The translations under genes were made by a program, and so were the position numbers. DNA of 64,000 bases from Metridium senile. Taxonomy: Eukaryota; Cnidaria; Anthozoa; Actiniaria; Metridiidae. Below the pieces are notes generated by a model, which worked only from the letters and a program-made list of their open reading frames with translations, made no database searches and was not told the DNA's origin. The DNA lies in assembly GCA_949775045.1 (NCBI GenBank), contig OX459105.1, positions 11,609,398 through 11,673,397 of the forward strand. The letters are read 5' to 3'. Positions 49,682 through 60,728 of the stretch are shown here, in pieces. How positions within the stretch are numbered: the first letter of the stretch is position 1; each line of letters starts with the position of its first letter.

Positions 49682-49853
49682 GTATACACCGAATCGAAAT
49701 ATGGCGTCCAATTTCAATAACTATTGTTCTTGACTGACTAGCCTCGCATACATGTGAAAAGTCCATTGAGCATCCAACATGAACACAAGGCTAGCCAGTC
49801 AAGAACAATTATAGTTATTAAAATTGGACGGCATATTTCGATTCGGTCTATAC
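49682..49853. mobile_element. Foldback MITE, 172 bp
   Basis: GTATACACCGAATCGAAATA...CCAATTTCAATAACTAT...GTTCTTGACTG is inverted on the right (CAGTCAAGAAC ... TATTTCGATTCGGTCTATAC). The arms are about 65 bp. Confidence 0.9.
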
Positions 49854-50500
49854 TTTTTGACTTATTTCCCCACAATTGAGCCTTCATGTACAGTGAATAA
49901 CTCAAAACTCAGGTCTATTACCAGTCATAATGACTAAGAAATAGAAATGAAATATATCTATGTTTTCACATGCTAAAAACTGAGCTGCGTTTGGGAGAAT
50001 TTCAATACAGATCAGTCCAAACAAGTCAAGTGTTTGGACCTACTCAAGAATTCCCCCAAACATACCAAAGTTTTTATAAGCCTGCATGTGAAAAAAATAC
50101 AGAAGATATCTTTCACTTCTTTTATAAAATAGCAATCATGCAAAACAACGGGGAAAAAATGGACCATATTATTCATCATTTTATGATGTCATTTCTCCTT
50201 ACATTCCATTTTCTGGAATCTGACCAAGAGTGTGACCAAAAGTTCAAAACAACAGAAAATTACGAGAGCATGTTTTACAATAACTAGTATTAATAAACAA
50301 TTGCTCAACAACAAAAGTTTAGAAGTATACAGTAATATATAACAAAGCTAGCATTTATATAATATTATTATTATATAGTGGCAGGCCAGATTCAAAGAAC
50401 GTGATTTGGGTGACTAATAACCCCTCCCCCCTTCCCCCTCTCCCTTTCTCTTCTTTGAACAGTCTTCATAATTTGTTTTGTTTGATAGTGAGGTGATAAT
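49854..50500. other. Intergenic stretch, no gene recognised
   Basis: A 105-codon open frame at 49970-50287 shows no recognised motif or splice support. Its TCAGTCCAAACA...GTCAAGTGTTTGGACC content is repeat-like (similar phrases at about 35395-35425). Confidence 0.4.
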
Positions 50501-50501
50501 A

Positions 50502-50639
50502 GAGACCTTTAGATTTGAGAACCAATCTGTGTGCGCTACCTTGCTGCTGTTCAAACAAGTTTGACACTGTCATGGTCTGACACATGCATGCTAACGTCAA
50601 AAGTGAAAACTCATACTCATACTCAAATCTAAAGGTCTG
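50502..50639. mobile_element. Foldback MITE, about 138 bp
   Basis: GAGACCTTTAGATTTGAG at the left is inverted as CTCAAATCTAAAGGTCT at the right. An inner GTTTGACACTGTCATGG region forms the loop. Confidence 0.75.
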
Positions 50640-51145
50640 GTATTCACAGGCTATATTTTCAACCATAAAAGGAGCACCACTGCCATCCCACCAATTGGAC
50701 AAATGGAGTCCGCCCATCAACAAAATCCCTACCCCCATCCCACCCAGGCATATTGTCTCCCTCTACACAAAGTAAGAATACAATAGTAATTATAGTAAAA
50801 AAAATATTTTTCAAATAGAGAATATTTAGCTTCTCATAGCTCATGTTTTATAGAATAGAAAATTTTAGAAAATTAATTAAGAATGACAAAATTATATATA
50901 TTTGTACGTGTTTGATTGTCTGACAAATGAACTTGTTCATTGAACAAAATTACTAGAGTTTCAAGTTGTTCTTTGCACAGTGTAAGTCTTGATAGCATGT
51001 GATATAATATTGTATGTAATTTATACAATGCGAGTGGCAAATATATTTGACTCGCTATAAATTGCTAATCTCATAGAGATTGGATGAATAATATTGTATA
51101 GTATAAGAAACTCCATGTCGGTAATTTATGTACAGCTATGTCAAA

Positions 51146-51380
51146 AAACGTTGAATACTGAATAGTGTATTCCAAGACCAAAGAGCATTGTGGGTTCCAT
51201 TAATTTGAAATGAAAAACGATATTTACTTCCCATAACTAACTCGTATATTGTTTTGAATGGAACGCACTAAGAATAAAATAACTAATTATTATATCATTT
51301 ACTTTAAACAATTTTACATGACCCAAAATGCATTTCGGTTTGGAATGCACTATTCAGTATGCAGTATTCAGTATTCTACG
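51146..51380. mobile_element. Foldback MITE, about 235 bp
   Basis: AACGTTGAATACTGAATAGTG, TATTCCAA and GCATTGTGGG pair with the inverted CCCAAAATGC, TTGGAATGCACTATTCAG and AGTATTCTACGTT. Confidence 0.75.
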
Positions 51381-51639
51381 TTAATTGAATTAGCTGTATA
51401 TTTGGTCATGCATCTTGACTACGACGAATACACACGAATAAGGTACTCTGGTTTCTCTCCCAGATGGGATGCACAAAAAGTCCATTGAAAATGAGCTGTC
51501 CGATGGTCAAAAACATGTTTAGTGACTACAAATGAGTTATTTGAAGAAATGAGTTAATTGATTAGGTCTGTGCATTGATTCATAATTTGTGAATGTAAAT
51601 AAAATTTATGTAGATGAGGTATGCATGATCGTCCGGGGT

Positions 51640-51720
51640 AGTGTAGTCTTGAGAAAGACTGATGGTGTTGATGACTGACGTTTCGACAACCTGAGCGTAA
51701 ATTAAATTTGTAATATTATA
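51640..51720. repeat. Interspersed repeat fragment with GACGTTTCGACAACC
   Basis: CTTGAGAAAGACTGATGG and GACTGACGTTTCGACAACC form a short diverged segment, again combining a stem-loop with GACGTTTC. Probably a fragment of a repeat related in style to the 25389 family. Confidence 0.4.
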
Positions 51721-51895
51721 TCCATTTGTGAAACATGATGACGACCCCCCCTAATTTTATAGCTACACTGTGCAACAACTTGAAACTGGTCTTTAGATGC
51801 ACAAGTTTTGATTCCAAAATATCAAATTGCATATTTAATTATTTGAAATGTTGTTATTAGAAAATATTAGTATTATTTTATGTGCTTATTATACA

Positions 51896-52211
51896 CTTAA
51901 TGACTGGTTCCAAGGGAAACAGTTAGTTTTGTTTCCCGAGAATCTCAAATGTTTCCCGAGGCTCCGGCCGAGGGAAACATGAGATTTGAGGGAAACAAAA
52001 CTAACTGGTTTCCCGAGGGATCAGTCATTAAGCGTTTTGTTATATAGCTAATCATTTTAGACAAGTGAATTAAGAAAATTTGAATTTTTTCACGTGCGCT
52101 GGGCACTTGTATCCCGGTCGGGATACAGTTAGATTTAACTAGTATCACATGAGCATCTATCAACCAATGAGAATGCTCGTTATATAGTCAAAATGATTAG
52201 CTATATAACAA
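51896..52211. mobile_element. Nested foldback elements
   Basis: The inner foldback 51896-52031 has arms CTTAATGACTGGT, GTTAGTTTTGTTTCCCGAG and ATGTTTCCCGAGG with exact inverses and a CTCCGGC loop. An outer pair ATAGCTAATCATTTT (52046) and AAAATGATTAGCTAT (52188) brackets a second palindromic unit. Confidence 0.85.
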
Positions 52212-52364
52212 TTTAATTTATTGCCTGTTAGAGTTTTTATAGCTTGACTGTAATAAACAAAGTAGTTGTATTTTTAGTAATAATGTATGTATATGCCTAA
52301 TAGAGTACAAACATTAAAAGTGTGCAACATATATTGTTTTCAATTGTTTAATTAGCACTATTTA

Positions 52365-52589
52365 GGGGTGGACCATTTGACTTTTGAGGGGGGGGGGGTG
52401 GATGATTTTGAAAAAAAATATCCTGCACGGCCCGAAGGGCCAAAGAAAATTTCCTGCAAGCCAAAATCGCCACTCAAATCTTTGCATTTTTATCAAATAA
52501 ATTTCGTGCTCATGGAAGCGGGCAAAAAAAAATTTCCTGCACGGACCAAATCATCCACCCCCCTCCTCAAAAGTCAAATGGTCCACCCC
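52365..52589. mobile_element. PIF/Harbinger-like MITE, 225 bp, TTA duplication
   Basis: The ends GGGGTGGACCATTTGACTTT and AAAGTCAAATGGTCCACCCC are inverted, with TTA at 52362-52364 and 52590-52592. The flanks match the uninterrupted repeat copy near 4138-4185, confirming the 3-bp duplication. The interior holds TTTCCTGCACGG and TTTCCTGCAAG repeats and a G run. Confidence 0.9.
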
Positions 52590-52979
52590 TTAGTACTAAT
52601 TGGTACTACTTGTTTCACGGTTATATTGTTTGCACTCTAAAATGCTGTTTTTTTAGTATAAGAATAAATAATAGACATAAATAATAGATATTAATAATTG
52701 TCAATGCTATATTAATATTATTTTATAATAATTATTTTTAAAGCTATATATTCATCATCCTGTCGAGTTAGCTCGGACTTAAACTATAACACTATATAAA
52801 ACTATATTGCTGTTCTTAAATATGTCAATTATATTTTATATGACCTATTTACCAATTATTAAAAATATCACATAGATTTAGGAGAAAATAATTATAATTA
52901 ATCAATGGAAATGAATGCTGGTTTTGTGCTTGTCGATAATTGTAATGTATTGAAAACAGGTTTTCAACAGAATTGATTT

Positions 52980-53270
52980 TACAGCGCGACGCACCTTACC
53001 GTGACCACCCAATTAAAGTTTTGTACAAGTTAGCTTAACGTTCAAAAGCTTCTCTTTTCAATTTATTTGCTACACCTTTTCAAATTTAAACATCCTGGGA
53101 GGTTTTTCAGACACTTTTGTCTTCGCTTTGAACATTTCAAAGTGTTTACCGTTTGACACTCGACAATGCTCGGCGTGTCTTTTATATTAAGGTCAAATTC
53201 TTGCTTTCTGATTGGTTAACTTGTATAAAACTTTAATTAGGTGGCCACGGTAAGGTGCGTCGCGCTGTAA
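52980..53270. mobile_element. Foldback MITE, about 290 bp
   Basis: ACAGCGCGACGCACCTTACC...GTGACCACC and AATTAAAGTTTTGTACAAG on the left are exactly inverted on the right, ending GGTAAGGTGCGTCGCGCTGT. Confidence 0.92.
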
Positions 53271-53495
53271 TACAATAGCAAACATGTGGAATTACCTACA
53301 TCTTGTGAAACAAAATTTTATTTCAATCTATACATTGAAAATATATACAAAACCAGCATTCATTTTGGTCTGGCAGCTTGGTGCTAAAGCTTGAACTTGA
53401 TTTGCCACGGTGAATGTTATTATTTACTGCAGTTTTCCTCTTTCTGCAAACTCAGATATTCCAACAGCTATAGAGTTAATGTGAAATTTAAGGAA

Positions 53496-53643
53496 TGGTC
53501 AATGCATAGCGTGGGTAGATCTATTTATGGATGCAAGTGGATAGGGGACGAAGTTGAGAGCAGCTCTAGCTACCTGTGTGCTCTCCCAACTTTCCAAGTG
53601 CATCCATAAATAGATTTACACACAGCTAAAGCATTGACCATTG
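53496..53643. mobile_element. Foldback MITE, about 148 bp
   Basis: GGTCAATGCATAGC, AGATCTATTTATGGATGCAAG on the left are mirrored by GTGCATCCATAAATAGAT and GCATTGACC on the right. Confidence 0.8.
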
Positions 53644-54176
53644 GTTTTATAACATAGACAAAAAGTTATTATAATGAAAATCTATCTAGTTTTGTTTTGA
53701 TCAAATCACATATTATGTGTGTGATATGTCAAAACAACAAAATACCCGATGATTGTTGTGTGAGTGCTCAAAAATGGTGTTAACCTGGTTAGCGTCCAAT
53801 CAGAACGCGCTTTCTATCAGATATCTTTTGAAAGAAATTTGACGTGAGTGTGCTCTCCATACACGTGCTCCATACATTTTTTGTTCATAGCTAACATAGC
53901 ACACATTATAAAGACTTTGCAGATAGTTGAAAACTGCAGTAATCATGGATCGCTAAGTCACCAATAAAATGGGAATTAACTTGAGTGTAATTAAATTACA
54001 TATTTTAAGGAAATGACAATTTTTACAGTAACTGCAAAAAAATGATATATTTCAGCTACTAGGAGTGCATAGTTTTAACACTGACAGTGCAGTAAAATCG
54101 AGTGAAATGTTTAAGTTGATTAAAAATTATTAAAAAATTATAAATGATAATTATTGTTTGTTGGAATAATTTGACC

Positions 54177-54520
54177 TTTGTAATAAAATGCTTAGATACA
54201 TTTAATTTAATTTATTTTCTTTTTTTTTATTTATTTATTTATTTATGTATCTAATGAAAGGTTATACCTTTCAATTTATTTATTTTATTTTGTTATTTAT
54301 GTATTCTATGGAATAAAATGCTAGGTAAATTTCATTTTATTTCATTTTATTTATTTATGGATCTATGGAATAAAATGCTAGGTACATTTTATTTTATTCA
54401 TTTTTATATTGTTCTATTTCATATTTATTTATTTTATATTTATTTATTCATTTTTTCATTTTTTAAAATCTATTTTGTTATTTATTTATTCATTTATTTA
54501 TTTTCATATTTATTCACAGA
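54177..54520 (+). repeat. TTTA-rich low-complexity tract
   Basis: ATTTATTTATTTAT runs interrupted three times by ATGGAATAAAATGCTAGGTA-type phrases. Confidence 0.85.
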
Positions 54521-54559
54521 GAAGACAAATTAATTGTTTTATACCATAGCCAATGTTGA

Positions 54560-55140
54560 AATACTACAACGTGTAGGTGAAATATGATCCTCTATATAAA
54601 TTACATAATAAATTCTCCCACACTTGTCATTAGAATTTCTCTTCAATATTTCACTTTCTCCTAAAAAAAATGTCTTCTCAACTAACAAACCTTACAGTTT
54701 TTATTCATTTTACCTAAGTGAGGATTTTTATCCAGAATACAAGTCTCAATTCTTGTTTTAAGAAATATAATCCTCTAAAGAAATTCCAAAGAAATTTTCC
54801 CACACTTGTCCTTAATATTTCTCTTCAATATTTTACTTTCTCCTAAAAAAAATGTCTTCACAAATTCATTATTCCTCAGTTAAGATTTTTATCCAGAATA
54901 CAAGTCTTGATTATTGTTTTAAGAAAACGATTTTTCCAATAAATTCCTAAGAAATTCTCTCACACTTGTCATTAGAATTTCTCTTCAATATTTCACTTTC
55001 CCTTAAAAAAATAATGTCTTCTCAAATAACAAACCTTGCAGTTTTTATTCATTATTCCTAAGTTAGGATTTTTATCCAGAATACAAGTCTCCATTCTTGT
55101 TTTAAGAAAACGATTTTCACAATAAATATTACATATACAG
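54560..55140 (+). repeat. Tandem repeat, about 160-182-bp unit, three copies
   Basis: CACACTTGTCATTAG occurs at 54619, 54801 and 54961, each followed by TTCTCTTCAATATTTCACT, AATGTCTTCTCAA and ATTTTTATCCAGAATACAAG. Confidence 0.9.
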
Positions 55141-56045
55141 GTGCAATGAATGGGTTTTGCTACGAGCTTACCAAGAAAAACGTATGTGACTTGTCACTGT
55201 GAAGGTCAAGGTAAACCTTAATCTTAAAACAATATTTTGACTTCACCATTTTACAACGTAAATATTTCCTTATTTGGCTGTGAAAAGAATGAGATTGTCA
55301 GCCAATCTTATTCATTTAAAGAAAAGAGGTTTTCAATTATTAATGGCTTTGTGGTATTACTCAAACCAGGTTTTGTCAATATTGACAAGGTTTCTATAGC
55401 AACCTGTAAATAATTCTTACTATTTTGAATATCAAGGCAGAGTAAGATATCACGTTTTTGAGAATGGAAAAAAATTAGAAAACCATGGACATATTTGGAA
55501 GAAAAGTGAGATTTCTTTATATTGTCAAAGATAAATATGATAATGTTTTTTAAATGGAGAAAAACATGATTTTGATTTTAATTGGAAAGAGTTTTGTCTT
55601 TCCTTATATAGTATTTTTGAACATTCCTCTTTTTGTGTACTGTTTCAATTTGTGACATTAAAAAAAAAAATAACAAAATTATATTTTATTTTGTTTCTAG
55701 TTTGTGAATAGATTTTGTCAATTTGATGATCAGCATTTCACTTCATCACATTTTCCTTTTTCAATTTTTTATATTTAGAATGATATGGCCAGTTTTTTTC
55801 CCAAAGGCATGGAGAAAATTCAAATGGAGTATTTTTGTTGTTGTTGTCTTTTTAAAGAAACTTATGAGAATTATACATATCAGCTAGTGCACCTCTTGTC
55901 TATTATATGTTGTAAGTGAAATCCTGTTGTTTTTCAAATGAATGAGAGGAATGTAAGATATATTTGCTGTCAATTCTTTTTGGTTCCCTGGTTCTTTGTC
56001 TTCCATTTTCTTTTTTCTTGTCATTTTTTATTGTATAATGATCAA
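55141..56045. other. Intergenic stretch, nothing recognised
   Basis: T-rich DNA without gene, RNA or repeat that I can identify. Confidence 0.45.
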
Positions 56046-56356
56046 TTACAGCAGTTCTCAGTCACACGTGCACCGCACGCATAAAATGCACCGCTATAAA
56101 ACGTGAAGTTGGTGGACGTCAATCAAACTGTGTTTACAAGACGCATGGTCTTTTTACTTCAGTCGGGCTGCGAAACATGTCTGAATCCGACGATGAGATT
56201 GTTGTGGGAATTCAGCTTCCAGCTAGATTACGATGAAACGCAGATATTCCAAAACGAAAATGAAATCTTAAGTTTGATTGACGTCCACCAACTTCACGTT
56301 TTATATAGCGGTGCTTTTTATGCGTGCGGTGCACTTGTGACTGAGAACTGCTGTAA
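56046..56356. mobile_element. Foldback MITE, 311 bp, about 85-bp arms
   Basis: TTACAGCAGTTCTCAGTCAC, GTGCACCGCACGCATAAAA and AACGTGAAGTTGGTGGACGTC are inverted at the right end with few mismatches. The central loop carries ATGTCTGAATCCGACGATG (from 56176), a 19-codon frame MSESDDEIVVGIQLPARLR, possibly a captured exon fragment. Confidence 0.92.
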
Positions 56357-59300
56357 ATGCTAACTATTTTTTTTAAATATAGAAAACATTTTTTGCTTAT
56401 TTTGAAATTGCAGATTTGCAATTGATTCATTTTTGTTGTACTTTCAAGTAATTCTCTCTTTTTTTTACATATTTTCCACATTTTTTTAGTGAAAAGCAAA
56501 ACCACTACAACTGAACAAATTGAAACAAAAACATAAAAACAAAGGACAGAAAAATGATATTATTTTCAGATAAAAAAACAAATTGAAACATTTTGTTGCT
56601 TGCAGTAAAAATTATTTGAATATTTTAACTATTTTCTCTCAATTCTGTGTCATTTCAACATTTTTTAAGCTTTCATTGACAAGTAATTTTGTAGTTCATT
56701 TTTTAACACTTGCCAAGATTTTTTTTTCAGTCATTCTTGACCTACATTCCTTTGTGTGTGGGGGAGATGTTAAGCTTTTCTTTCCTCTATAAATCATATT
56801 AAAAATGTATTTAGGAAGTAAGTTAAGCACACACGAAATAGCTCACATTTTTGTGGTATAAACCTTTTGAAAACTTATTCCTATTCAAAACCTATACAAG
56901 CTGGAAGATTGCTTGTACATTGAAACCATTAAAAGAATTATACATTAAAAAAATAACTCATTGAAACTTGTTTTTTACCCATATGATAATAATTATAATA
57001 ATAAATATTGTTTGAGTAGGCAGTATAGGATTCTTTTCCTGTATTCAGGTTGACTTTTGTTAGATTCAAAAGTTTCCTATATATAAAAATGTGAAAACTA
57101 CGAAAAAATGTTTTAAATTCTTTTTGATTGTTTTTACTCATAATTTGTTTATTTGAAATCATGCAGTCTTAGCTTCCACCATGTTTTTAGGCTTCTAAGA
57201 ACTGGCATTTTCCACTTCCTCCCTCTGTTTGCCAAACATTAACTGTGTTTCGATCCTTTCAAAAAATCCCTGAAATGCTGATAGTTTGAAAAAGTATAGA
57301 AGGAAAGTCAAACAAATAAATTCATTTAGTTCATAAAACCCAATCAAGTTTTCCATTAGGTCCCATTTCTTTTTCATGTTCAGAAATGTTAAAACAACTA
57401 TTTTGTTTTGCACTCACTTTGAATTCAAACATATGAAATCATTTTAATTTTACCCCAATTCAATTCCCACTTATGGTAAATTCTTGTTCGTTTTTATACT
57501 TGCAGTTCAAGATAATCAGAATTTTGAAATGAAAAAACATCAAATTGATACCGAGAAAAACAACTTAATTGGAACATGTCACTCCCACTTTCCAACTGTC
57601 TAAACAGTGTTTTGTCATACTTTTTGTTCAAGATAAAAACATTTGAAAAAGAATTTAAACTTATAGTCTAGCGATTCAGTTTTAAATATTCCCTGAAATA
57701 ATTACTAAAAATTTCATGCAATTTCACTCTACCATATTTCACAGACCTCTCCATACCACTTCCCTAACTTTCAAGTCAAGCTATTCCAATCATTTTTGTC
57801 AAGGTAATAAAATAGTTCAAATAATTGTCCCTTTGATTCCGAATTAAAAACTGTACTGCAACTCAAAAGTTCCTTGTTTAACTTCACTGAACCATATTTC
57901 CAAGAACTGGCTGGGAGTGCCAGGAAGACTAACTATTTATAGAAACAACTAAAAACAATATAATTAAGGAAGAACAAAGCACATGTTGGACCCAATGTGG
58001 TGGGAAAAAATTGACAACCAAATAACCCACACCATGTGGTATACTCAAAGAGATAAGGAAATTATAGGACGTGACAAACATCATCGCATCACATCTTGTT
58101 TTACACCGTACTTAACAACTTCCGGTCAACGTTTTCCTTGTACATTCCCTTATATGGAAAAGGGAAAATTCCCTTATGGAAAAAAAAAACACCTTTATTT
58201 TCGCTTTCTTTTTATGTGCTTATCAATTAGCAAGTTTTTTTAATTCGTTTTAAGTAGTTTCCATTTAGTTTTTAAAGTCGATTTTCTTTTCGGTCAATAA
58301 GTAGTTTTCCCTTGTGTTTTTGAAATTAATTCTTGGCCCTTTATATTAAATCAATGACAACTTTTTTATATTCTAATTATTTTATTAGAGTTTGTAGTTT
58401 ATTTTTTGTCACATTTTACATATTTTACAAAATGTTTTAACATTGTTAAGTTTTTGGCCACTTTTCGCGTCTTTTTCTACTGGCCAAAATTTTGTTTTAC
58501 TACAAAGTTTCAAGGTTTTTAAGCATTTAGTACATACTTTTTTATCAATTAAGTTCTCTTTTAATAACTTACAAAGTTCTTACACTTTGAAACATTTGGT
58601 AATAGAGTTGAAATATATATTTTCGCAAATCTGTATTTGCGGAAATAGACTACAAACCGATTTTACGAGTTTATAAGGCACTTCGAATCATACTTTTCTC
58701 GCCTTTCCAATCAACTACAACTGTTCATTTTAAAGTCTTTTATTATAAGAGATTTTGTAAGTTCTCAATCCAACATTAACAATTCAAGGTCATTTTCAAT
58801 TTAATAAAATGATCTAAATCAGAGAAACTACAAAATAAGAAAAACTGAACGATCTAGATTGCGTGTTGTCAATTGCAAATTACAACATTACAATGTGAGA
58901 TTTTTTTAAATTTTCTTGAATAAATAAATCTATACTATATTCTTTAACCATAAATAAGACGTATTCCTTTACATATTTGTAGGAATACTGATTTATATTT
59001 AATATATATTTGTTTAAACTAGTACCAATTTGTTTATAACTTTCAAATGGTTTTCTAGTAGCATTTGAATGGGTTCTTCAAAGTATGTACTAATTTTCTA
59101 TAAAGATTTCAAAGCTTATCTAAATTAATAATAGTGCCAATACTCTGTTCAACAGAGAGATTAAATTGAAATACCTGCTTTCAATGGGGCACTTTAAATA
59201 AATCTAAAGTAATAATGTTCATAGAACAGTTCCTTTCAAGGTGAGTTGTCTTTGGAAGGCTTGACGAATGTGCTCTAAACAACGTCACACGCACCTGTTG

Positions 59301-59447
59301 AGTTGGATTCCTTGCTTGTAATATAATGGTCACTTTACAAGTTCCTGCTTTCGTTCCAACTTGCTTTATACCCATGCAACAAGTATGAATACCTTCACTT
59401 GAGCATTTTCTTGACTCTCAATAAATAAAAGTCTCTCCTTCATTCCT
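56357..59447. other. JUN 3' flank and intergenic DNA
   Basis: AT-rich, with no further gene seen. On the minus strand CTTATAATAAAAG (about 58736-58748) offers a possible AATAAA polyadenylation signal about 700 bp after the JUN stop; this is a weak call. Confidence 0.4.
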
Positions 59448-60458
59448 TCAAGTTGAATTGAAGTTGACTTTACATCCACCAGAGATGTGTGTCATAACTT
59501 GTTCCTTCAACTGACAAATTTGTTTTCGAAGTTGTAGTGCTTCGTCTTGGAGATCAGTGTTCTTTGCTTTTAATTCCTCAACCTTAGTCTCTAATTCTGC
59601 TTCTTTTTCTAGCTTTCTCCTACGACATTTCGACGCTGCCATACGATTTCGTAGCTTCTTTCGTTCGCTCTTTACAGCTTCTTGCAGTTCTAAGTCGATC
59701 GGTGGTAGTGGAGGTGTGCCGATTGGAACAACTTGTAGCGAATCTTCAAACTTAATGTCACCCATTCTGCTCTGATTGCTGAAGCTATAGTGTGTCGCAG
59801 CATTAGGGACGTTTGAAGGAGCATTGAGTGTAATTCCAGAATTTTGAAACTGAGGAAATATCTGTGAAGTAACACAAACATTCACGGAATCAAGCGGAAG
59901 TGCTTCAGAGTTTATTGTAGAGAGTGTGTTCGACGGGTAACTCGGTGCGGTGTTCAAGTTTGCTATGCTATTTAGTACAGTCATTTGATGTTGCATGGGC
60001 ATTGGAGAAGTCGTCATTGGCATTGGAGCTTGTGTGACGACTGTTCGCGATGGAATTCCGACCGTGCATGTTGGTGCATTTTGAGAAAAAGCGTTCGTCG
60101 AAACGACATTCGAACCCGGTGGACCTTGCTCTTGATGTAGTTTCTGTAACGCTTCTAAAAACCCACGAGCGTAGAGTTCTTGTTGCTCTGTAACAGTCAA
60201 ATTTGGGTTACTACTATTCTTCAATCCCTGTGGAGTCGGTGTAACAAGGGATGCAGAATTCAAGATTAACTTTTCCAGTTCTGGTGATGCCAACTTGAGT
60301 AAGTTCAAATCCGGCGAAGTTAGGATTGAGTCGAAAGGATTTGGGCATCCTCGAAGAGTGCTGTTTAGGTCGAGTTTCATTGCTGTTTTGTCGTACATCG
60401 TGTTTTCTGTTGAAGAATCTATTGGCATAATCTCGTCCTCATAAAAAGGGACGTCCAT
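59448..60458 (-). CDS. JUN: JUN, AP-1 bZIP transcription factor, single exon, 336 aa
   Basis: Nuclear bZIP factor that binds TRE (TGA-C/G-TCA) and CRE-like sites as homodimer or with FOS/ATF. The N-terminus holds the JNK-regulated activation domain: a D-site-like MKLDLNSTL (about 27-35), LTSPDLNLLKLASPELEKLI with Ser-Pro sites at 48 and 58 (equivalents of human Ser63 and Ser73) and TPTP at 73-76 (equivalent of Thr91/Thr93). The middle (115-250) is Pro/Ser/Asn/Met-rich. The bZIP starts near 263: basic KSERKKLRNRMAASKCRRRK with Asn271, Ala274, Ala275, Cys278 and Arg279, then leucines at 289, 296, 303, 310 and 317, ending ISGGCKV close to the HVNSGC of vertebrate Jun. Length is typical (human 331) and the gene is intronless, as in vertebrates. 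The ATG at 60458 is the first in frame. Confidence 0.97.
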   Translation of the reverse strand: MDVPFYEDEIMPIDSSTENTMYDKTAMKLDLNSTLRGCPNPFDSILTSPDLNLLKLASPELEKLILNSASLVTPTPQGLKNSSNPNLTVTEQQELYARGFLEALQKLHQEQGPPGSNVVSTNAFSQNAPTCTVGIPSRTVVTQAPMPMTTSPMPMQHQMTVLNSIANLNTAPSYPSNTLSTINSEALPLDSVNVCVTSQIFPQFQNSGITLNAPSNVPNAATHYSFSNQSRMGDIKFEDSLQVVPIGTPPLPPIDLELQEAVKSERKKLRNRMAASKCRRRKLEKEAELETKVEELKAKNTDLQDEALQLRKQICQLKEQVMTHISGGCKVNFNST

Positions 60459-60570
60459 TCACTTCTCGAAGTCTAGTTAGAATGAAAACTTTAACTTCCG
60501 AATCAGCAGTTATGCACAAAGCGATGAACTACTCTCAATTTGACCATACTTTTATCGGCTACGCTTTTCG

Positions 60571-60728
60571 TATTATACGAGGTTTAATTTGGTGTATGAT
60601 GTCATCCGTTTTCTGATTGGTCAATCGATTAAATTATTCAAACATCTCGTTTTGTGATTGGTTCATTTTGCTGCATGCGCCACCCTTGGGAATATTCATG
60701 TGACATCTCGAATATACTGATGACGTTA
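60571..60728 (-). promoter_or_regulatory. JUN: JUN promoter: TATA-like box, jun-type TRE, two CCAAT boxes, CRE-like site
   Basis: Read on the minus strand toward the gene: TAACGTCA (60721-60728), CCAAT (60657-60661), CCAAT (60616-60620), TGACATCA (60597-60604) and TATAATA (60571-60577), about 113 bp upstream of the ATG. TGACATCA is the same octamer as the autoregulatory jun1 TRE of the human JUN promoter, where it also lies between a CCAAT box and the start site and binds Jun/ATF2. The motifs are seen directly; binding is inferred from that parallel. Confidence 0.65.

Noticed and set aside
49970..50287. 105-codon frame between LRRC41 and JUN
   Set aside because: No recognisable domain, and part of it matches repeat-like phrases found in intron 2.
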